Made by a program: the position numbers and the translations under genes. The notes beneath the pieces were generated by a model that was not told where the DNA came from, did no database searches, and saw only the letters and a program-made list of their open reading frames with translations. This document shows, piece by piece, positions 7,080 to 18,262 of a stretch of 50,991 nt of DNA. The stretch is from Roseihalotalea indica (GTDB lineage Bacteria; Bacteroidota; Bacteroidia; Cytophagales; Cyclobacteriaceae). Location of the stretch: positions 1 to 50,991 of the forward strand of contig NZ_JAINFL010000022.1 in assembly GCF_022458895.1 (NCBI RefSeq), read 5' to 3'. How positions within the stretch are numbered: the first letter of the stretch is position 1; the number at the start of each line of letters is the position of its first letter.

Positions 7080-10000
7080 TTACTTTTTTGGCGGATATGT
7101 ATAATGCTGTCCTTGTGGTCCTTGGTAGTGTGGATATTCAAAAGTGTTATTGTCTTTGAATTGATGTCCCCACTTATGATGATCAATTGTAACCTCTTCA
7201 CCACTAGAGTTTTTAGTTCTAATTACCTCAGAGGGCTCTCCATTAGGTCCTAATAGATTTTCATTTTTACCATAGACTTTTTCTCTTTGAAAGTTATTAG
7301 CCGTAGAAGTAGGAACATCATTTTGCCTGAAAGCCTCTCTTCGAGCAGCCCTTTCACTTGAAAAATCTTTATCACCCTCCGAAGGCTCTCTACGTGTAGG
7401 CTCTGTTTCTTGTTGACCAGAAGCATTTAGTCTACCCTTTTGACTACTAAGACTAATAGCTCCAGCACCTGCTAATATGGTGCCTTCTGCGGCGGCAGCA
7501 ACTCCTGCAATAGCTACGGGGGCTCCAGCGGCTGCACCTACTCCGGTAGCACTTACTACGACACCTCCTGCGGCAGCTCCACCACCGGCATCAACCATCA
7601 TCACTCCTAGTGTCATACTAGCAACATCCCCCATATCCTGGCCTTGGTTGAAGTCCGCCGCTCCATCACTACTTACATAACGAGCTGCGGTGCTTCTGAG
7701 ATTGGTAAACCCGCCAAAAGCATTATCTACCATCGCTGCCGCGAACCCTAGTACCCGGTCACCGGGACCTTCACCGTTGGTATCCTCATAGCGGATAGGA
7801 TTGTTTGCTGCATATAGATAGGGAGACCAGGTATGGTAAATGTCAGCTTTAGGATCTAACGTATGAAACCTGCTAACGGAAGGATCATACATCCTGGCCC
7901 CATAGTCATACCATCCTAAGCCCAGTTCATCCTGCAACTCTTTGCCATTGTAGAGGTACTTGTTATTAAACTGTCTATCCGGGGCTTGATTATGAGTGAG
8001 TCCGAAAGGATAATAATCATTACTCTGCACAATGGTAGGCTGTGTCCCTGAGGTCATCACGGCCATCTGGTCAAAGTGCACATCCACATCCCAGTTACTC
8101 TCATTCGAGACGTAAGTATACAGATACCCATCCTCTGGAATATCTAAATCTACCGTCAGTGTCTCATGGGTAACACTATCCAAAGTTTCTGAGTTCTTTT
8201 TCTTCCCGGTCTCAATCTTAGCGGCCTGGCTGACCGGCACAAACCCCTGGTCGATAATGACTCGCTCCTCGTTCATCACCACATAGTTGAGAAAGGCTTT
8301 AGGTACTCCTGATTTGTCCCGATCCAACAACACGGTACCCGCTAGCACCTCACTCATCGCCTCGGAAGCCCCAACCGCTTCCAGACCAGCCATAGAGGGA
8401 TTAAACACACTGGCCACTGCCGCGATAATCCCGCCACCGCCTTTAATTTTCTTCCGGGAATGTTCTTCATAGCTAGCTTTCACTTCAATATGTACGCTAT
8501 CGCCCCGGTGCACTACCTGCTCCAGGGTAGGGCCCTGTACCCTACCCTGGGCCGCATTCAGCGTCGCCACTTTATTGGGGGAAGGCTCTTCCGTATTGGG
8601 CTCGGTGGCATTGTGATACTCCAGCGTCTGCCGGGTTTCAGATACATTGTCAAAAAAAGTTTCCTCCATGGCGGGCATTGCCCCCCCGGTTTCCATAGTA
8701 GCCATCAGGGTCGTTTGTACTTCTTCAGCCGCAAAGGTCAACCGTACATTACCCAAATGATCTTTCAGGTCGTAGTGCTGGGTAAAGCCTCCGGAGGTGA
8801 GCTTAGTACGTCCTTCAGCATGCGGGAATAAGTCCAGGACATCATTTTGGTACTGCCAGCCGGATACATAATCGGTCACACTGGCAGTGCTGCCCGATAC
8901 GTCCTGTTGTAGCTTGGTGCCGTTAGCATCGTAGAAGTAGCGAATCTGACCGCCACTACCAAAGGTTACCTCTTCGGGCAGGTTTAGATGGTTGTACTTA
9001 ATCTCATCAATGTCTTTGTTGTTATCAAGCGTTAGATTCCCACTGCCATCGTAGGCGTAGTCATTACCGGCCGTATTGCCATCCACAAAACCTTCAGTGA
9101 TGTTGCTGCCTGGCCCATCCGTCACACTTAGCAACTGGTTGCTTTGCGCTGTACCAGTACCATAATCGTAGGTCAGTAGATCCATTAGCGCTCCATCAGC
9201 TGCGCGACGGGTGAGCGCTTCTAAGTTACCATTCCGATCATAGCTAATGCCGCTCACCTCAAAGGTATTCGCACCACTGTTCCAGGAAGCACCGTTATTA
9301 CTCACAAAATCAGCCTCAAGCAATCGGTTCACATCATCATAGGCATATACATATGCTTGGGGGTTATCCAAAGCCGTACTATTCCAGCGAATGGCACTAA
9401 TATTCCCATTAAAGTTACTGGAACTGACCCCGTCCAAGGTGACCGAGGCATAGTCCAGCTCCTGGCCGAAAAGATCGTCATCGGCATTGTTAGAAAGCCC
9501 TGTCAGGATCGGATCCGTCAGATCCTCCCGGTTAATCGACTCCAACCAGCCCCGGATCGTATAACGATAGTCTACCGACTGGCAGTAGTAATCGGGTTGG
9601 TCTTCGGATTCGTGTAGTCCCTTATCGATGAGCTCTCCCAGTTCGTTATAGATATAGTGGGCCAGATGTTGCTCATCGTTATCATCTACCGTTTGAAAGA
9701 CATCCACCAGCCGGTCCCCCTCATCGTATACATGTTCGGTCAGTACAGTACGATCTTCGCTATTCCGGCGAGCATCCGAGGTCTGCTCTTGCCACTGCCG
9801 GGCGACCAGACCATGATACGTGTAGTCAGTAGTCGCGATATCCATCCCACCTATGTGATTTTGGCTTTGGGTTTGCACCACCCGGCCCTGGTCATCGTAA
9901 AACAGGGCCGAGGAAAGCCATAATCCGCTGTTAATCACTTTGACCTGCATACCGGTCATCTTACCCAGTACTTCCAAGTATAGATCAGCATCCTGAACAC

Positions 10001-11462
10001 TTAATTGGGTGGCATCGTAGGCAAAATTATTGGAATCATCATTGTCAAAATCATAGTCGTCGTAAAACACACGCTTGAGCACCTGAGCACTTGTGAGGGG
10101 CGGAAAAGCCCCATTAGCACCGGGCGGAACAGGCGCATCCCCAATGCTCAGCGTTATTGTTTCACTTGAGAGACTCTTCACTGAAAAGCCTGGTTCCAGC
10201 GTTATCAAGGTGGTTGCTGTAATTTCCTGCTCCCCCTGATATTCCGACAGGGTCAAGCTGGGGTCTCCGTGCCGCCGGAAGGTGGCATCCTCTTCACTAA
10301 TTTCCGAGGCAGTATTCTCGGGGCTGGTTACCAGATGATTGGAAACGGCTGTGAGCATCTCAGTATAAGCATCTGCCTGCGGGGTGAAATAGTAAAGGCC
10401 CTCTATAATTGGGCGGTCCAGCCCATCATAGTGCGTAAAGCTCCATTCGTTCCGCTCTCGCTGTCGCCCATCCTGAGAAAGAATCAGCCGATCTCTATGG
10501 TCATAAATCATATACTGCCAGTCTGCTCCTGGCACTTTTTTCTGGCTCAATCGGTTTCGGGTATCATACTCATACCGAAAGGCCCAGCGGTCCAAAAACG
10601 CTGCATCGGGGGTAAAATCACCGGATGCATCGGGTGCTAGGTTACCAATAGCCTCTGGGGTCAGCACCACCCGCAGATTGTTATTATCATCAAAAATATA
10701 GTAAGTATCCAAGCGCTCAATACCATTGCGCATTCGGCGGAGTACTACCCGACCGAGCTTATCCGTATATGTTTCGCTCACCTTACCGTCTGCGTCCGTG
10801 GTAATCACCACACTCAGAGCACCCGACTCATATTTGGTTTCGTTTTCAGGAGTGTTGGGATTATCCTTACTGCTAGGCATACCACTGCCATCGACTGCCC
10901 ATTGCAAAGCTTCATAATCATCGTCTTGGTCATTATTATTATTGACATTGACCAGATAGTCATAGCGTGTCGTGTTGCCACTGCCGAGCTGGAAATCAGC
11001 GCCGGGTGCCCCTTGCAACTGGATGCGGTTCAACGGGGAAGGTTCATACTGGGTTTGGGCAAAAGGCTTACTATCCTGGGCCACCCCCCCTGTGCCATCG
11101 TAATAGTTCTCTTGGGTGGTAATGGCCGTATTATAGGGACGATAACTTCCATCGCCCATCGTGCCGGTGTAGGGGAGGTACTGAGTATCGCTTCGCCCTA
11201 AAGCATCGTAACCAAATAATTGAATCTGATCCTGATTCTGGGGGCTAGTGCCTCGCACAATGGTTTCCAGGGGCCGCCCTAGCCCGTCCAGATACGTTAC
11301 CTTTCTATGTACTGCATCCGCTGGCGAGGTAAACGTCACACTGGAGGCATTACTTTGTTCTTGGCGCGGAGTAAGCGTGATTACATAGTTTTGCGTAGCC
11401 GTCTGAGACCAGGCAGATAAAGAGGCGAGCCAAACACAGAAAAACAAAAAGCGTAGTTTCAT
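7080..11462 (-). CDS. RHS-repeat polymorphic toxin with HNH-like C-terminal tip
   Basis: This 1460-residue secreted RHS protein starts at ATG 11462, which gives a signal peptide ([20 protein letters not shown]); a longer start would add 14 residues before it. The N-terminal part matches the DUF6443 region of Bacteroidota RHS proteins ([17 protein letters not shown]). YD/RHS repeats follow through most of the length ([36 protein letters not shown]), then the RHS core end [10 protein letters not shown] ... RFHTLDP ... YLYAANNPI. After a Gly/Ala-rich hydrophobic stretch, the last roughly 110 residues form a separate toxin tip with [11 protein letters not shown] and [16 protein letters not shown], a His-rich pattern like HNH/Endo VII nuclease toxins. 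The RHS part would form a shell that stores the tip. The immunity gene follows at once. Confidence 0.9.
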   Translation of the reverse strand: MKLRFLFFCVWLASLSAWSQTATQNYVITLTPRQEQSNASSVTFTSPADAVHRKVTYLDGLGRPLETIVRGTSPQNQDQIQLFGYDALGRSDTQYLPYTGTMGDGSYRPYNTAITTQENYYDGTGGVAQDSKPFAQTQYEPSPLNRIQLQGAPGADFQLGSGNTTRYDYLVNVNNNNDQDDDYEALQWAVDGSGMPSSKDNPNTPENETKYESGALSVVITTDADGKVSETYTDKLGRVVLRRMRNGIERLDTYYIFDDNNNLRVVLTPEAIGNLAPDASGDFTPDAAFLDRWAFRYEYDTRNRLSQKKVPGADWQYMIYDHRDRLILSQDGRQRERNEWSFTHYDGLDRPIIEGLYYFTPQADAYTEMLTAVSNHLVTSPENTASEISEEDATFRRHGDPSLTLSEYQGEQEITATTLITLEPGFSVKSLSSETITLSIGDAPVPPGANGAFPPLTSAQVLKRVFYDDYDFDNDDSNNFAYDATQLSVQDADLYLEVLGKMTGMQVKVINSGLWLSSALFYDDQGRVVQTQSQNHIGGMDIATTDYTYHGLVARQWQEQTSDARRNSEDRTVLTEHVYDEGDRLVDVFQTVDDNDEQHLAHYIYNELGELIDKGLHESEDQPDYYCQSVDYRYTIRGWLESINREDLTDPILTGLSNNADDDLFGQELDYASVTLDGVSSSNFNGNISAIRWNSTALDNPQAYVYAYDDVNRLLEADFVSNNGASWNSGANTFEVSGISYDRNGNLEALTRRAADGALMDLLTYDYGTGTAQSNQLLSVTDGPGSNITEGFVDGNTAGNDYAYDGSGNLTLDNNKDIDEIKYNHLNLPEEVTFGSGGQIRYFYDANGTKLQQDVSGSTASVTDYVSGWQYQNDVLDLFPHAEGRTKLTSGGFTQHYDLKDHLGNVRLTFAAEEVQTTLMATMETGGAMPAMEETFFDNVSETRQTLEYHNATEPNTEEPSPNKVATLNAAQGRVQGPTLEQVVHRGDSVHIEVKASYEEHSRKKIKGGGGIIAAVASVFNPSMAGLEAVGASEAMSEVLAGTVLLDRDKSGVPKAFLNYVVMNEERVIIDQGFVPVSQAAKIETGKKKNSETLDSVTHETLTVDLDIPEDGYLYTYVSNESNWDVDVHFDQMAVMTSGTQPTIVQSNDYYPFGLTHNQAPDRQFNNKYLYNGKELQDELGLGWYDYGARMYDPSVSRFHTLDPKADIYHTWSPYLYAANNPIRYEDTNGEGPGDRVLGFAAAMVDNAFGGFTNLRSTAARYVSSDGAADFNQGQDMGDVASMTLGVMMVDAGGGAAAGGVVVSATGVGAAAGAPVAIAGVAAAAEGTILAGAGAISLSSQKGRLNASGQQETEPTRREPSEGDKDFSSERAARREAFRQNDVPTSTANNFQREKVYGKNENLLGPNGEPSEVIRTKNSSGEEVTIDHHKWGHQFKDNNTFEYPHYQGPQGQHYTYPPKK

Positions 11463-11553
11463 GGTAGGAGATAATTTCAGGAACTGGAAAAGTGAGGCGA
11501 TCACGATCTATTTTTCAATCAGCAAGAGGAGGGTGGAAGCCCCCCAAATGAGC

Positions 11554-14500
11554 TTAGTCTTCCCCATAGTGGTATTCGTATTTTTTTACAATGTTACCTT
11601 GATGATCTTTGATCAGCTCCAATCTTCCCAAATCGTCATAGGTAAAGTTTGTTTGCAGGTTACTGGGATCGGTTACTGAAGTGATACCAAATAGGGGATC
11701 ATAGGTATAGCTCGTCATCTGGGCATCTTGTGGATATACCCGTACATCATCGATTAAATCAGTAGCCGTTCCGATATTCTCTGAGGCTTCCGTAATTATC
11801 AGCTCTTCGAACCCCCATTCACCATTGTCCGGTTTCCGCCAGAATGTTAACCGATAGCTTCCTGCCACCGTACGGGCAGGGACAGTATACATACCACTAT
11901 GGGATCGTTGGCCGCTATGAGCTTCGGTACTTATATTTTGGAGTGCTTCTTCAAAACTAGTAAAAAATATTTCCTCTTCTGTGGCATTACTTACCTGAGC
12001 AATAGGTAACTGCTCATTATATCCCCAAAAAAAAGCTTCTGGCATCCCATTATCAGGTTTTCGGTAGACAAGATTACCTTCTCCTGCATCGTCATACACA
12101 TACTGGGTAGTAATACTTTCTCCAATAGCTGATCCCTGGGGATACAATGTCATTTGTTGGGGTAACACAGGGCCCGTCTCATCACTATAAGTCTTGGTAA
12201 ACTGCTGAGTTTCTTGACCATCCACCCTCGTAATTTGTTTTAACACTTGGCGGTGCATGTGTTGTGCCCCTCGTAGCAAATTACTGCCGTAGGTATTATC
12301 CGAATAATCTGCAGCATAGGAATATTCGGTACGGCGGGCACGCCCTTCACTATCGTTAATGGTCATGGCCTTGGTCTGATAATGCACCGGTGTTGTCTCA
12401 TATTCATAAGCGGTAACCGTTTCTGAAAACACGTTCTCGTCATCCTGATGATAGATGCGCTCTGTACTGGTCAGCTGTCTGATCCATTCTGAATAAATGG
12501 CTGGATAAAAGTAGAGTTCAACTTCATCTGTAGTAGGAAAACAAGCGCCCCCGCTGTTACAATTGGGATCTTCGATCCAATCCGGAACGCGTCTTTTTAT
12601 ACCATAAATCAAAGCTGAATTACTTCCTACAGAAGGAGGCAAGGTAAAGTCTATGGCGTCAAATTCGTAGTTATTTTCTAGTTCTCTTACTTTTTTATAT
12701 CCGCTCTGTGTTACCTTGAAATCAGTTTGTTTTCTTAGCAAACCATTACTACTAGCAATAGCATTGGGAATGCCAGGGTACCAAAATTCTTCTCCGTAGT
12801 TTACAGTCTGGACACGATTATGATATTCATAGAGACTTTTACCGTTACCTTCCGATTCTACTGTTACTTGATCATACCCCACCGTATATCCGTGAATTCC
12901 TAAAATTAGGTTGCTGCTTGAGCTTTGCACAAAAGAAGGGCAAACAACATTTTGTCCACTCTGGGCTAACCTCATATCAACATTGTACTCATATCGCTCA
13001 AAACGAGGAAAATCCATTAACCTTCCGTAAGAATATTGCTCATCCGTGCCATCTGCATCCCGGTCTTCAAAGTAGTTATAGGTAAATGATTTGATAATAT
13101 TATTTCCGGTAACTGGTTTATACGTAATTTGAGAAACCCTCAAACCACCAGCTAATCCATCCGATGCTATTTCGCCTATTGGGTCGTCGTCTTCGTACTG
13201 CCAGCTGTAATCTGCATTCATTGCCGTTAAGTTCACCGTATTATCCCAAATAGCCTTCACATAATAGATCACCGGGTCAAGCAGCAACTCAAATGGCTCC
13301 CTTTCGCAAACCAGATCCGGATTGTAACAAAAGTAAGCCTCAGTAAAGGCCACTCGCGATACACCATCTCCTGTATAGGGACTGGTAGCAGCGCTATTGG
13401 TATGAAGCTCAAAATATACTTCACCAGGGTCTTCAAACGGTACTTGACAGCCACCCTCTTCTTCAAAACATCGGAAGGAAACGACGTAGGAAACATGCAC
13501 CTTACCATCGTTGGGATTTACATACGCGTTGGTAAGATCTAGTTGGGTAATGGTCGGCACCCCTCTTTCACCCGGTGCGTTCTTGCTATCAGGAAGTAGT
13601 TGCGTAGGGCTGGAGCTGGGAAACATACTGCTTTCAAGGGGTTGAGAGTTGGTCAAACTGTAATCATTAGACTCAAACTCAAATGATGTACTGCCACCCG
13701 TGGGATAATAAATTTCTTTCAGGGCAAATGCACGACTAAAATCAGAAACAACACTACGGTCTTGTCCTGGTAACACCACGCTTCTATTGATGTTGCCGGG
13801 AAATGCAACTACCTTATTTAAGGCGGGGGCTATGTGGGTTGATCCACTTTTTCCGTTGTAGTAACCCCAGTAATCTTGGGCAAACGAGGCTTTACTAGGC
13901 AAATCGGTAGAACCAGGCCCCAAATCACCTGATTCATAGTAACTAAATTGATAGGGAGATTTGGCTTCATTGGCTGACTGCTCTGTCACTGAGTTTAGTT
14001 TCAACCTATCAGAAATTTGTCTTGAGTCAGTAATATTAGGATAGCGCGATACATTATCTATATTACCTTCAAAATAGCCATAACCAAAAGCGTATTGCTT
14101 CAAAGGCAGGGCAGCTAGCGTCCCGTCAGAATTTTTTGAATAGATATCAATATTATCAAGCTGTTTTCCTCCCTCTTGATCGAGTCTATCACCGCTATAA
14201 TCGAACTGCACCTGACCATTGGTAAAATCTATTGTGGTTAGGGTGAGTCCTTTATAATTCCGGGCTACCGGAGAAGATATCCGGCTCTGATCAACAGCAC
14301 AATAACTGATAGACCGAGTTTCTACGATACTCCCTAACGTATACTGATTATAATCCACATCTTCAGTATAAGTAAAAGTTACATGATTGCCTTTGGGTGA
14401 AATAATTTCATTTAAATACCAAGCCGTCGTTACTTCCTGGGTTTCCCCTTGCTCGGTTGTAGTTTCTGTATCTTGATAGATATACGTAAACCCTTGATCA

Positions 14501-15168
14501 TCTTTGATTTCCCACTGATTGCCTGCGTTTTGATAAACCACACTCAGCTTCTGTTGCTTTTCTAAAACAGCTTCTCTATTGCGCTTAAGGATAAATTTAC
14601 CCTGATTTCCAGGGAAACTAAACGTATACTGGTCTGGTTCAAAATCATAAGGTACGGGAATAGTGGAGCCTTGATTCGGATTAAATCTTGCTAGATAGTC
14701 ACATAAATTGATGCCATTCACCACTTGATCACACCCCCAGTAAACGTAGGGGCTGGTAGTATTGGTGGTGGGTATAGTAGCAGTGATATCTGGGAGATTG
14801 AGGTCTTCAAAGTAACTATCTTCTAAATCATCCTGGCCTACCACGGTCCGGCTTATCACACCACCTGCTTGCAAGGCCCATCCCAGACCTACCCAGGAAG
14901 CTTCTTCATTCACTCTAATTCCAGAAGAATGGTAAGCTAAAGTGATAGGCACATCAATATCACCCTCACTAATTGTGTAAAGTGGTATTTCGATATTGGG
15001 TACTCCAGTGTGGTAATTTACTGGAATCTCACTAAACTTCATTAGCGAAGAAACATCAGGGGATGGAGGGATAATACCTATTTCATCTTGAGCATATATT
15101 GACAAGTAACTTATTAAAAAAAAGCCTAGCATGAGGCATACCTTATAGAAGTACAAACTACATTTCAT
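11554..15168 (-). CDS. Large secreted RHS-like protein, operon partner of the RHS toxin
   Basis: This 1204-residue protein has a signal peptide (about residues 1-26, LMLGFFLISYLSIYAQ). It opens with SLMKFSEIPVNYHTGVPNIE and PITLAYHSSGIRVNEEASWV, a beta-rich start typical of Bacteroidota proteins encoded just before RHS toxins. The C-terminus has RHS/YD repeats (YDPLFGITSVTDPSNLQTNF, YDDLGRLELIKDHQGN). It ends 91 bases before the RHS toxin start and is surely cotranscribed with it. It has no separate toxin tip. It may help build the surface-exposed RHS assembly or be the conserved N-terminal half of a split RHS system; the exact role is unknown to me. Confidence 0.85.
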   Translation of the reverse strand: MKCSLYFYKVCLMLGFFLISYLSIYAQDEIGIIPPSPDVSSLMKFSEIPVNYHTGVPNIEIPLYTISEGDIDVPITLAYHSSGIRVNEEASWVGLGWALQAGGVISRTVVGQDDLEDSYFEDLNLPDITATIPTTNTTSPYVYWGCDQVVNGINLCDYLARFNPNQGSTIPVPYDFEPDQYTFSFPGNQGKFILKRNREAVLEKQQKLSVVYQNAGNQWEIKDDQGFTYIYQDTETTTEQGETQEVTTAWYLNEIISPKGNHVTFTYTEDVDYNQYTLGSIVETRSISYCAVDQSRISSPVARNYKGLTLTTIDFTNGQVQFDYSGDRLDQEGGKQLDNIDIYSKNSDGTLAALPLKQYAFGYGYFEGNIDNVSRYPNITDSRQISDRLKLNSVTEQSANEAKSPYQFSYYESGDLGPGSTDLPSKASFAQDYWGYYNGKSGSTHIAPALNKVVAFPGNINRSVVLPGQDRSVVSDFSRAFALKEIYYPTGGSTSFEFESNDYSLTNSQPLESSMFPSSSPTQLLPDSKNAPGERGVPTITQLDLTNAYVNPNDGKVHVSYVVSFRCFEEEGGCQVPFEDPGEVYFELHTNSAATSPYTGDGVSRVAFTEAYFCYNPDLVCEREPFELLLDPVIYYVKAIWDNTVNLTAMNADYSWQYEDDDPIGEIASDGLAGGLRVSQITYKPVTGNNIIKSFTYNYFEDRDADGTDEQYSYGRLMDFPRFERYEYNVDMRLAQSGQNVVCPSFVQSSSSNLILGIHGYTVGYDQVTVESEGNGKSLYEYHNRVQTVNYGEEFWYPGIPNAIASSNGLLRKQTDFKVTQSGYKKVRELENNYEFDAIDFTLPPSVGSNSALIYGIKRRVPDWIEDPNCNSGGACFPTTDEVELYFYPAIYSEWIRQLTSTERIYHQDDENVFSETVTAYEYETTPVHYQTKAMTINDSEGRARRTEYSYAADYSDNTYGSNLLRGAQHMHRQVLKQITRVDGQETQQFTKTYSDETGPVLPQQMTLYPQGSAIGESITTQYVYDDAGEGNLVYRKPDNGMPEAFFWGYNEQLPIAQVSNATEEEIFFTSFEEALQNISTEAHSGQRSHSGMYTVPARTVAGSYRLTFWRKPDNGEWGFEELIITEASENIGTATDLIDDVRVYPQDAQMTSYTYDPLFGITSVTDPSNLQTNFTYDDLGRLELIKDHQGNIVKKYEYHYGED

Positions 15169-15557
15169 AAGATACAGATAGTTAAGATTTGGTTTATTTA
15201 GAAGCTATAATCGCAGATTTTCCCAGTAGGATCTTATCAGATTTATGGTAAAATTATATAGTGATTTTATAAATTATTACCCGGTAGTATTTTTTCTCTG
15301 ACGCGAGTACTGTATTTTCTGATTGCCACTCTTTCAAAGCGACAAAAACAATTTCATAGACCCATGCTTTCTACTTTCCACGTTGTCCCTTTGAATAGTA
15401 CTAAGTAAATATGCGTACTGTTTCTAGTACTTTATAACTATTCGATACGTGTTTTAGCGGATTACGTGTTTTTCTTACACGTGTTTGATATTCTCAAGCT
15501 TTGTCTGCTATTTTGCTTTAACCCTGCCTCATAAGCAGCTCAACCCTCACCATCTTA
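15169..15557. other. Divergent intergenic region, no gene seen
   Basis: This 389-base AT-rich stretch separates the RHS operon (minus) from the barrel-protein gene (plus), so it should hold both promoters. I see no convincing TTTG...TAnnTTTG pair at correct spacing, no strong hairpin and no open frame of interest. Confidence 0.5.
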
Positions 15558-16982
15558 TTGATAATCAACATGTTGTTTTATCATTATACTTATTACTGTT
15601 TTTTTGTTTTCTTACTACTTATTGTAAGTTGTTTGTCAGTTATGGGACAAATTGTGCCGAAAACTGATTCTTTACGCGCAAATCCTACTCGGTATGATTC
15701 CCTGGGGACTCTGGTGGACAGTGCCCGGCAGGTAATGAGAGAAAAAAAAGCAGCCATTCCGTCTTTCTCTGAGCAGTTGCGCAGTCAATCGGATAGTCTT
15801 CAGCAACCTTTGGTAGACTATCAAACGCGATGGGATAGCCTTTCTGGCAGCCAATTATCTAAGTTGCAGAGGCTAGCCGATAGCGTGCCTGCTTCCCAGC
15901 AAATACTCCCCCTGCGTCCCCTCCAGTCCCTAGGTATTCCCTCACTCCAGGAAAAGCACTCATCCCTTCCGAAGGTGAAGGGTAGTGATCATGCTACCAA
16001 ACTACCCACAATATCGCTTGATCAGATGTTATCCAATCAGCAGTCAGCTCAAAAAGCATTATCCAGGGTTAAGGGTGCTAAAAGACACCAGAAAAAGCTG
16101 GAAAAAGCCAGCAAATTGTTTTCCCGCAAAAAAGAGGTCACGGATTCACTCGGCGCGCTGCGCTCTCAAGCCAAACTACCGGATCAGATTCAGCAGGGAA
16201 AGGCGTATTGGGATCAAATTCGGCAAGATAGTCTCTCGGGGCGTCAGTTACGGGATACCGTGCTTACCACCGCCGCGCAGCAAGGGGAGGCTTGGGCTGG
16301 TAGGCAGGTGGAGGCGCAACTATCCGATCAATTACCGGAGCCGTTGATGGCCCAGCACCCGCAGGCCGATGCTATGCGTAGTCAATTAACCCAAGAAGCG
16401 AAAACCTTCTTTGATACGGATCCGCAGCTGCTTACTCAGGCGCAGGAAGGGCTTACACAGCTGAAAAAGACTTATCAGCAGGTAAAAGAGCAGGATAGTG
16501 TTTTTATCAAAAATACGGCGATGCAAGATGTTCCTATACGTGAACGGTTGTCCTATGGAATTAATGTGAATCTGGATCGGATTAACAGAACTTCCTTACA
16601 ACTGCGCCCGCAGCTGGGATATCAGCTCAATCGCGTTTGGACTACAGGGGTAGGGGGGCAGGGGCGGGCTGGATTACGTACCGAGCCATTATCTCTATGG
16701 ACCTCTTATCTGGGGGGCTATGGCTTTGTGCAGCGAGAGGTGGCCGGGCAGTTGTTGCTGTATGGTGAACTGGGCTTTGAAAAACAGGCCATAAATAAAG
16801 AAAGTCTAGATCAACCACTGGGTACCTGGCTGGGCTTTCTGGGGCTGGGTAAACAGATTGCGATCTCAGATAACCTGGGCTTGCAACTGCTGTTTTTGTG
16901 GGATGCTCTTTCTGAACAGCATACTCCTACCAGAGAGCGTTTTCAGGTGCGAGTGGGACTACTGAAGTTATCAAACAACTAA
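15558..16982 (+). CDS. Signal-peptide protein with C-terminal outer-membrane barrel-like domain
   Basis: This 474-residue protein has an N-terminal hydrophobic segment (YYCFFVFLLLIVSCLSVMGQ) that acts as a signal peptide; an ATG at 15570 is an equally good start. Residues about 30-330 are hydrophilic, rich in Ser, Gln, Leu and Lys, probably helical and coiled coil (DSLRANPTRYDSLGTL, QLSKLQRLADSVPASQQ). The last 140 residues alternate in barrel fashion (YGINVNLDRINRTSLQLRPQ, QLLLYGELGFEKQ, LGLQLLFLWDAL). It faces away from the RHS operon and may anchor or expose the RHS products at the outer membrane; that is inference. No named family is certain. Confidence 0.72.
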   Translation: MIINMLFYHYTYYCFFVFLLLIVSCLSVMGQIVPKTDSLRANPTRYDSLGTLVDSARQVMREKKAAIPSFSEQLRSQSDSLQQPLVDYQTRWDSLSGSQLSKLQRLADSVPASQQILPLRPLQSLGIPSLQEKHSSLPKVKGSDHATKLPTISLDQMLSNQQSAQKALSRVKGAKRHQKKLEKASKLFSRKKEVTDSLGALRSQAKLPDQIQQGKAYWDQIRQDSLSGRQLRDTVLTTAAQQGEAWAGRQVEAQLSDQLPEPLMAQHPQADAMRSQLTQEAKTFFDTDPQLLTQAQEGLTQLKKTYQQVKEQDSVFIKNTAMQDVPIRERLSYGINVNLDRINRTSLQLRPQLGYQLNRVWTTGVGGQGRAGLRTEPLSLWTSYLGGYGFVQREVAGQLLLYGELGFEKQAINKESLDQPLGTWLGFLGLGKQIAISDNLGLQLLFLWDALSEQHTPTRERFQVRVGLLKLSNN

Positions 16983-17027
16983 AAATAGGATGTTTTAATA
17001 CTGTTAAACAATCTAAATAAATATCCA

Positions 17028-18128
17028 ATGAATAAAATCGCTCTATTGATGGGTCTAATCGCCTTTATGCCAAACTTTACTTTCGCTCAAAACTTACCAG
17101 GAGATGAGGACCTATTCGGATATTACCCTTTTAATGGCACCCCAGCAGATGTCAGCGGAAATGGACACAATGGGAGCGTATCTGGAGCTACCCTGACTTC
17201 TGATCGATTTGGAAGCCCGAATAGCGCTTATACATTTGATGGAACTAATGACTATATTTCATTAGGAGCTATGGACTTCAATCCGTCTCGACAAACATGG
17301 ATGGCCTGGATTAACTGCACTGCTAATCCCGTGAATAAGGTGACTCTATATTCTGCTTATGATGGCACAGACGCTTTTACAATCAGCCTCCAAAATGGAT
17401 TTATTGAAGTAGCATATGAAAACACTCAGAATGAAACGTATAGTACAGGAGGGAGCGTAATTCAATACAATAGTTGGGTCCATCTAGCAGTGAATAAAAG
17501 AGGAGGTTTAGAAGTGTTTGTCAATGGTGTTGTGGTCTTGGCTGTGAGTGCCAGACCAGTTCTTTTGGATGAAATAGATGAAAGCTATCTTGGCGTTGAA
17601 GAACATACGAATCAGCAGTGGTTTATTGGGTCCATAGATGATGTACGTATCTATGAAGAGGGCCTACTGGACTCAGTTATTCTAGCAATTTATAACTACG
17701 AGTCGGAAGACTTAGGAGGAGATAATCCCGGCTACTGGTCAAAAGATAACGATAACCTTTATTATGACCAAGGGCATGTACGAATTGGCGATGTATCTAC
17801 TCCGGAAGGATATGGCCTGTATGTAGAACAAGGTGTTCTTACAGAAAAGGTAAAAATTAGCCTCAAAGACGGTAATCAATGGGCCGACTTTGTATTTGAT
17901 GAGGGTTATTCTCTACCTTCCTTATCTGATGTAGAAACATTCATTCGGCAAGAGAAGCACTTGCCTGGTATCCCATCGGCCTCTGAAGCAGTAATGGAAG
18001 GGTTAGATGTCGTTCAAATGAATGCCCTACTACTGCAAAAAATTGAAGAACTCACCCTCTATACAATTAAACAACAAAAACAAATCCACCAACTTCAGCG
18101 ACAGCTCATCAAAGAAAGTAAAAACTAA
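17028..18128 (+). CDS. Secreted LamG-domain surface protein with tail-fibre-like C-terminus
   Basis: This 366-residue protein has a signal peptide (MNKIALLMGLIAFMPNFTFA). Residues about 25-215 form a LamG/concanavalin-like domain (YYPFNGTPADVSGNGHNGSV, AYTFDGTNDYISLG, DDVRIYEEGL). The C-terminal part (about 240-366) resembles the ends of Bacteroidota tail-fibre-like proteins (VRIGDVSTPEGYGLYVEQG, HLPGIPSASEAVMEGLDV) and ends in a coiled coil (IKQQKQIHQLQRQL) likely to trimerise. It probably binds glycans or proteins at the cell surface. It follows the barrel-protein gene by 45 bases and is likely in the same transcript. Confidence 0.85.
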   Translation: MNKIALLMGLIAFMPNFTFAQNLPGDEDLFGYYPFNGTPADVSGNGHNGSVSGATLTSDRFGSPNSAYTFDGTNDYISLGAMDFNPSRQTWMAWINCTANPVNKVTLYSAYDGTDAFTISLQNGFIEVAYENTQNETYSTGGSVIQYNSWVHLAVNKRGGLEVFVNGVVVLAVSARPVLLDEIDESYLGVEEHTNQQWFIGSIDDVRIYEEGLLDSVILAIYNYESEDLGGDNPGYWSKDNDNLYYDQGHVRIGDVSTPEGYGLYVEQGVLTEKVKISLKDGNQWADFVFDEGYSLPSLSDVETFIRQEKHLPGIPSASEAVMEGLDVVQMNALLLQKIEELTLYTIKQQKQIHQLQRQLIKESKN

Positions 18129-18262
18129 TCTTTTGATTTTGCTTGGTTCTCAGGTTGCCAAAATTCAATCATAAACGCTTTTTGGTCCTGGTAGATTGAT
18201 TAGGCTTTCGCACAATTGATGATATCTCTACTATTTAATTTTCACTTCTTTAATTTCAAAAC

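Noticed and set aside
8287..10917. Plus-strand open frames inside the RHS gene (for example 8460-8831, 10269-10640)
   Set aside because: They are antisense shadows of a long, well-supported RHS reading frame and have no domain.
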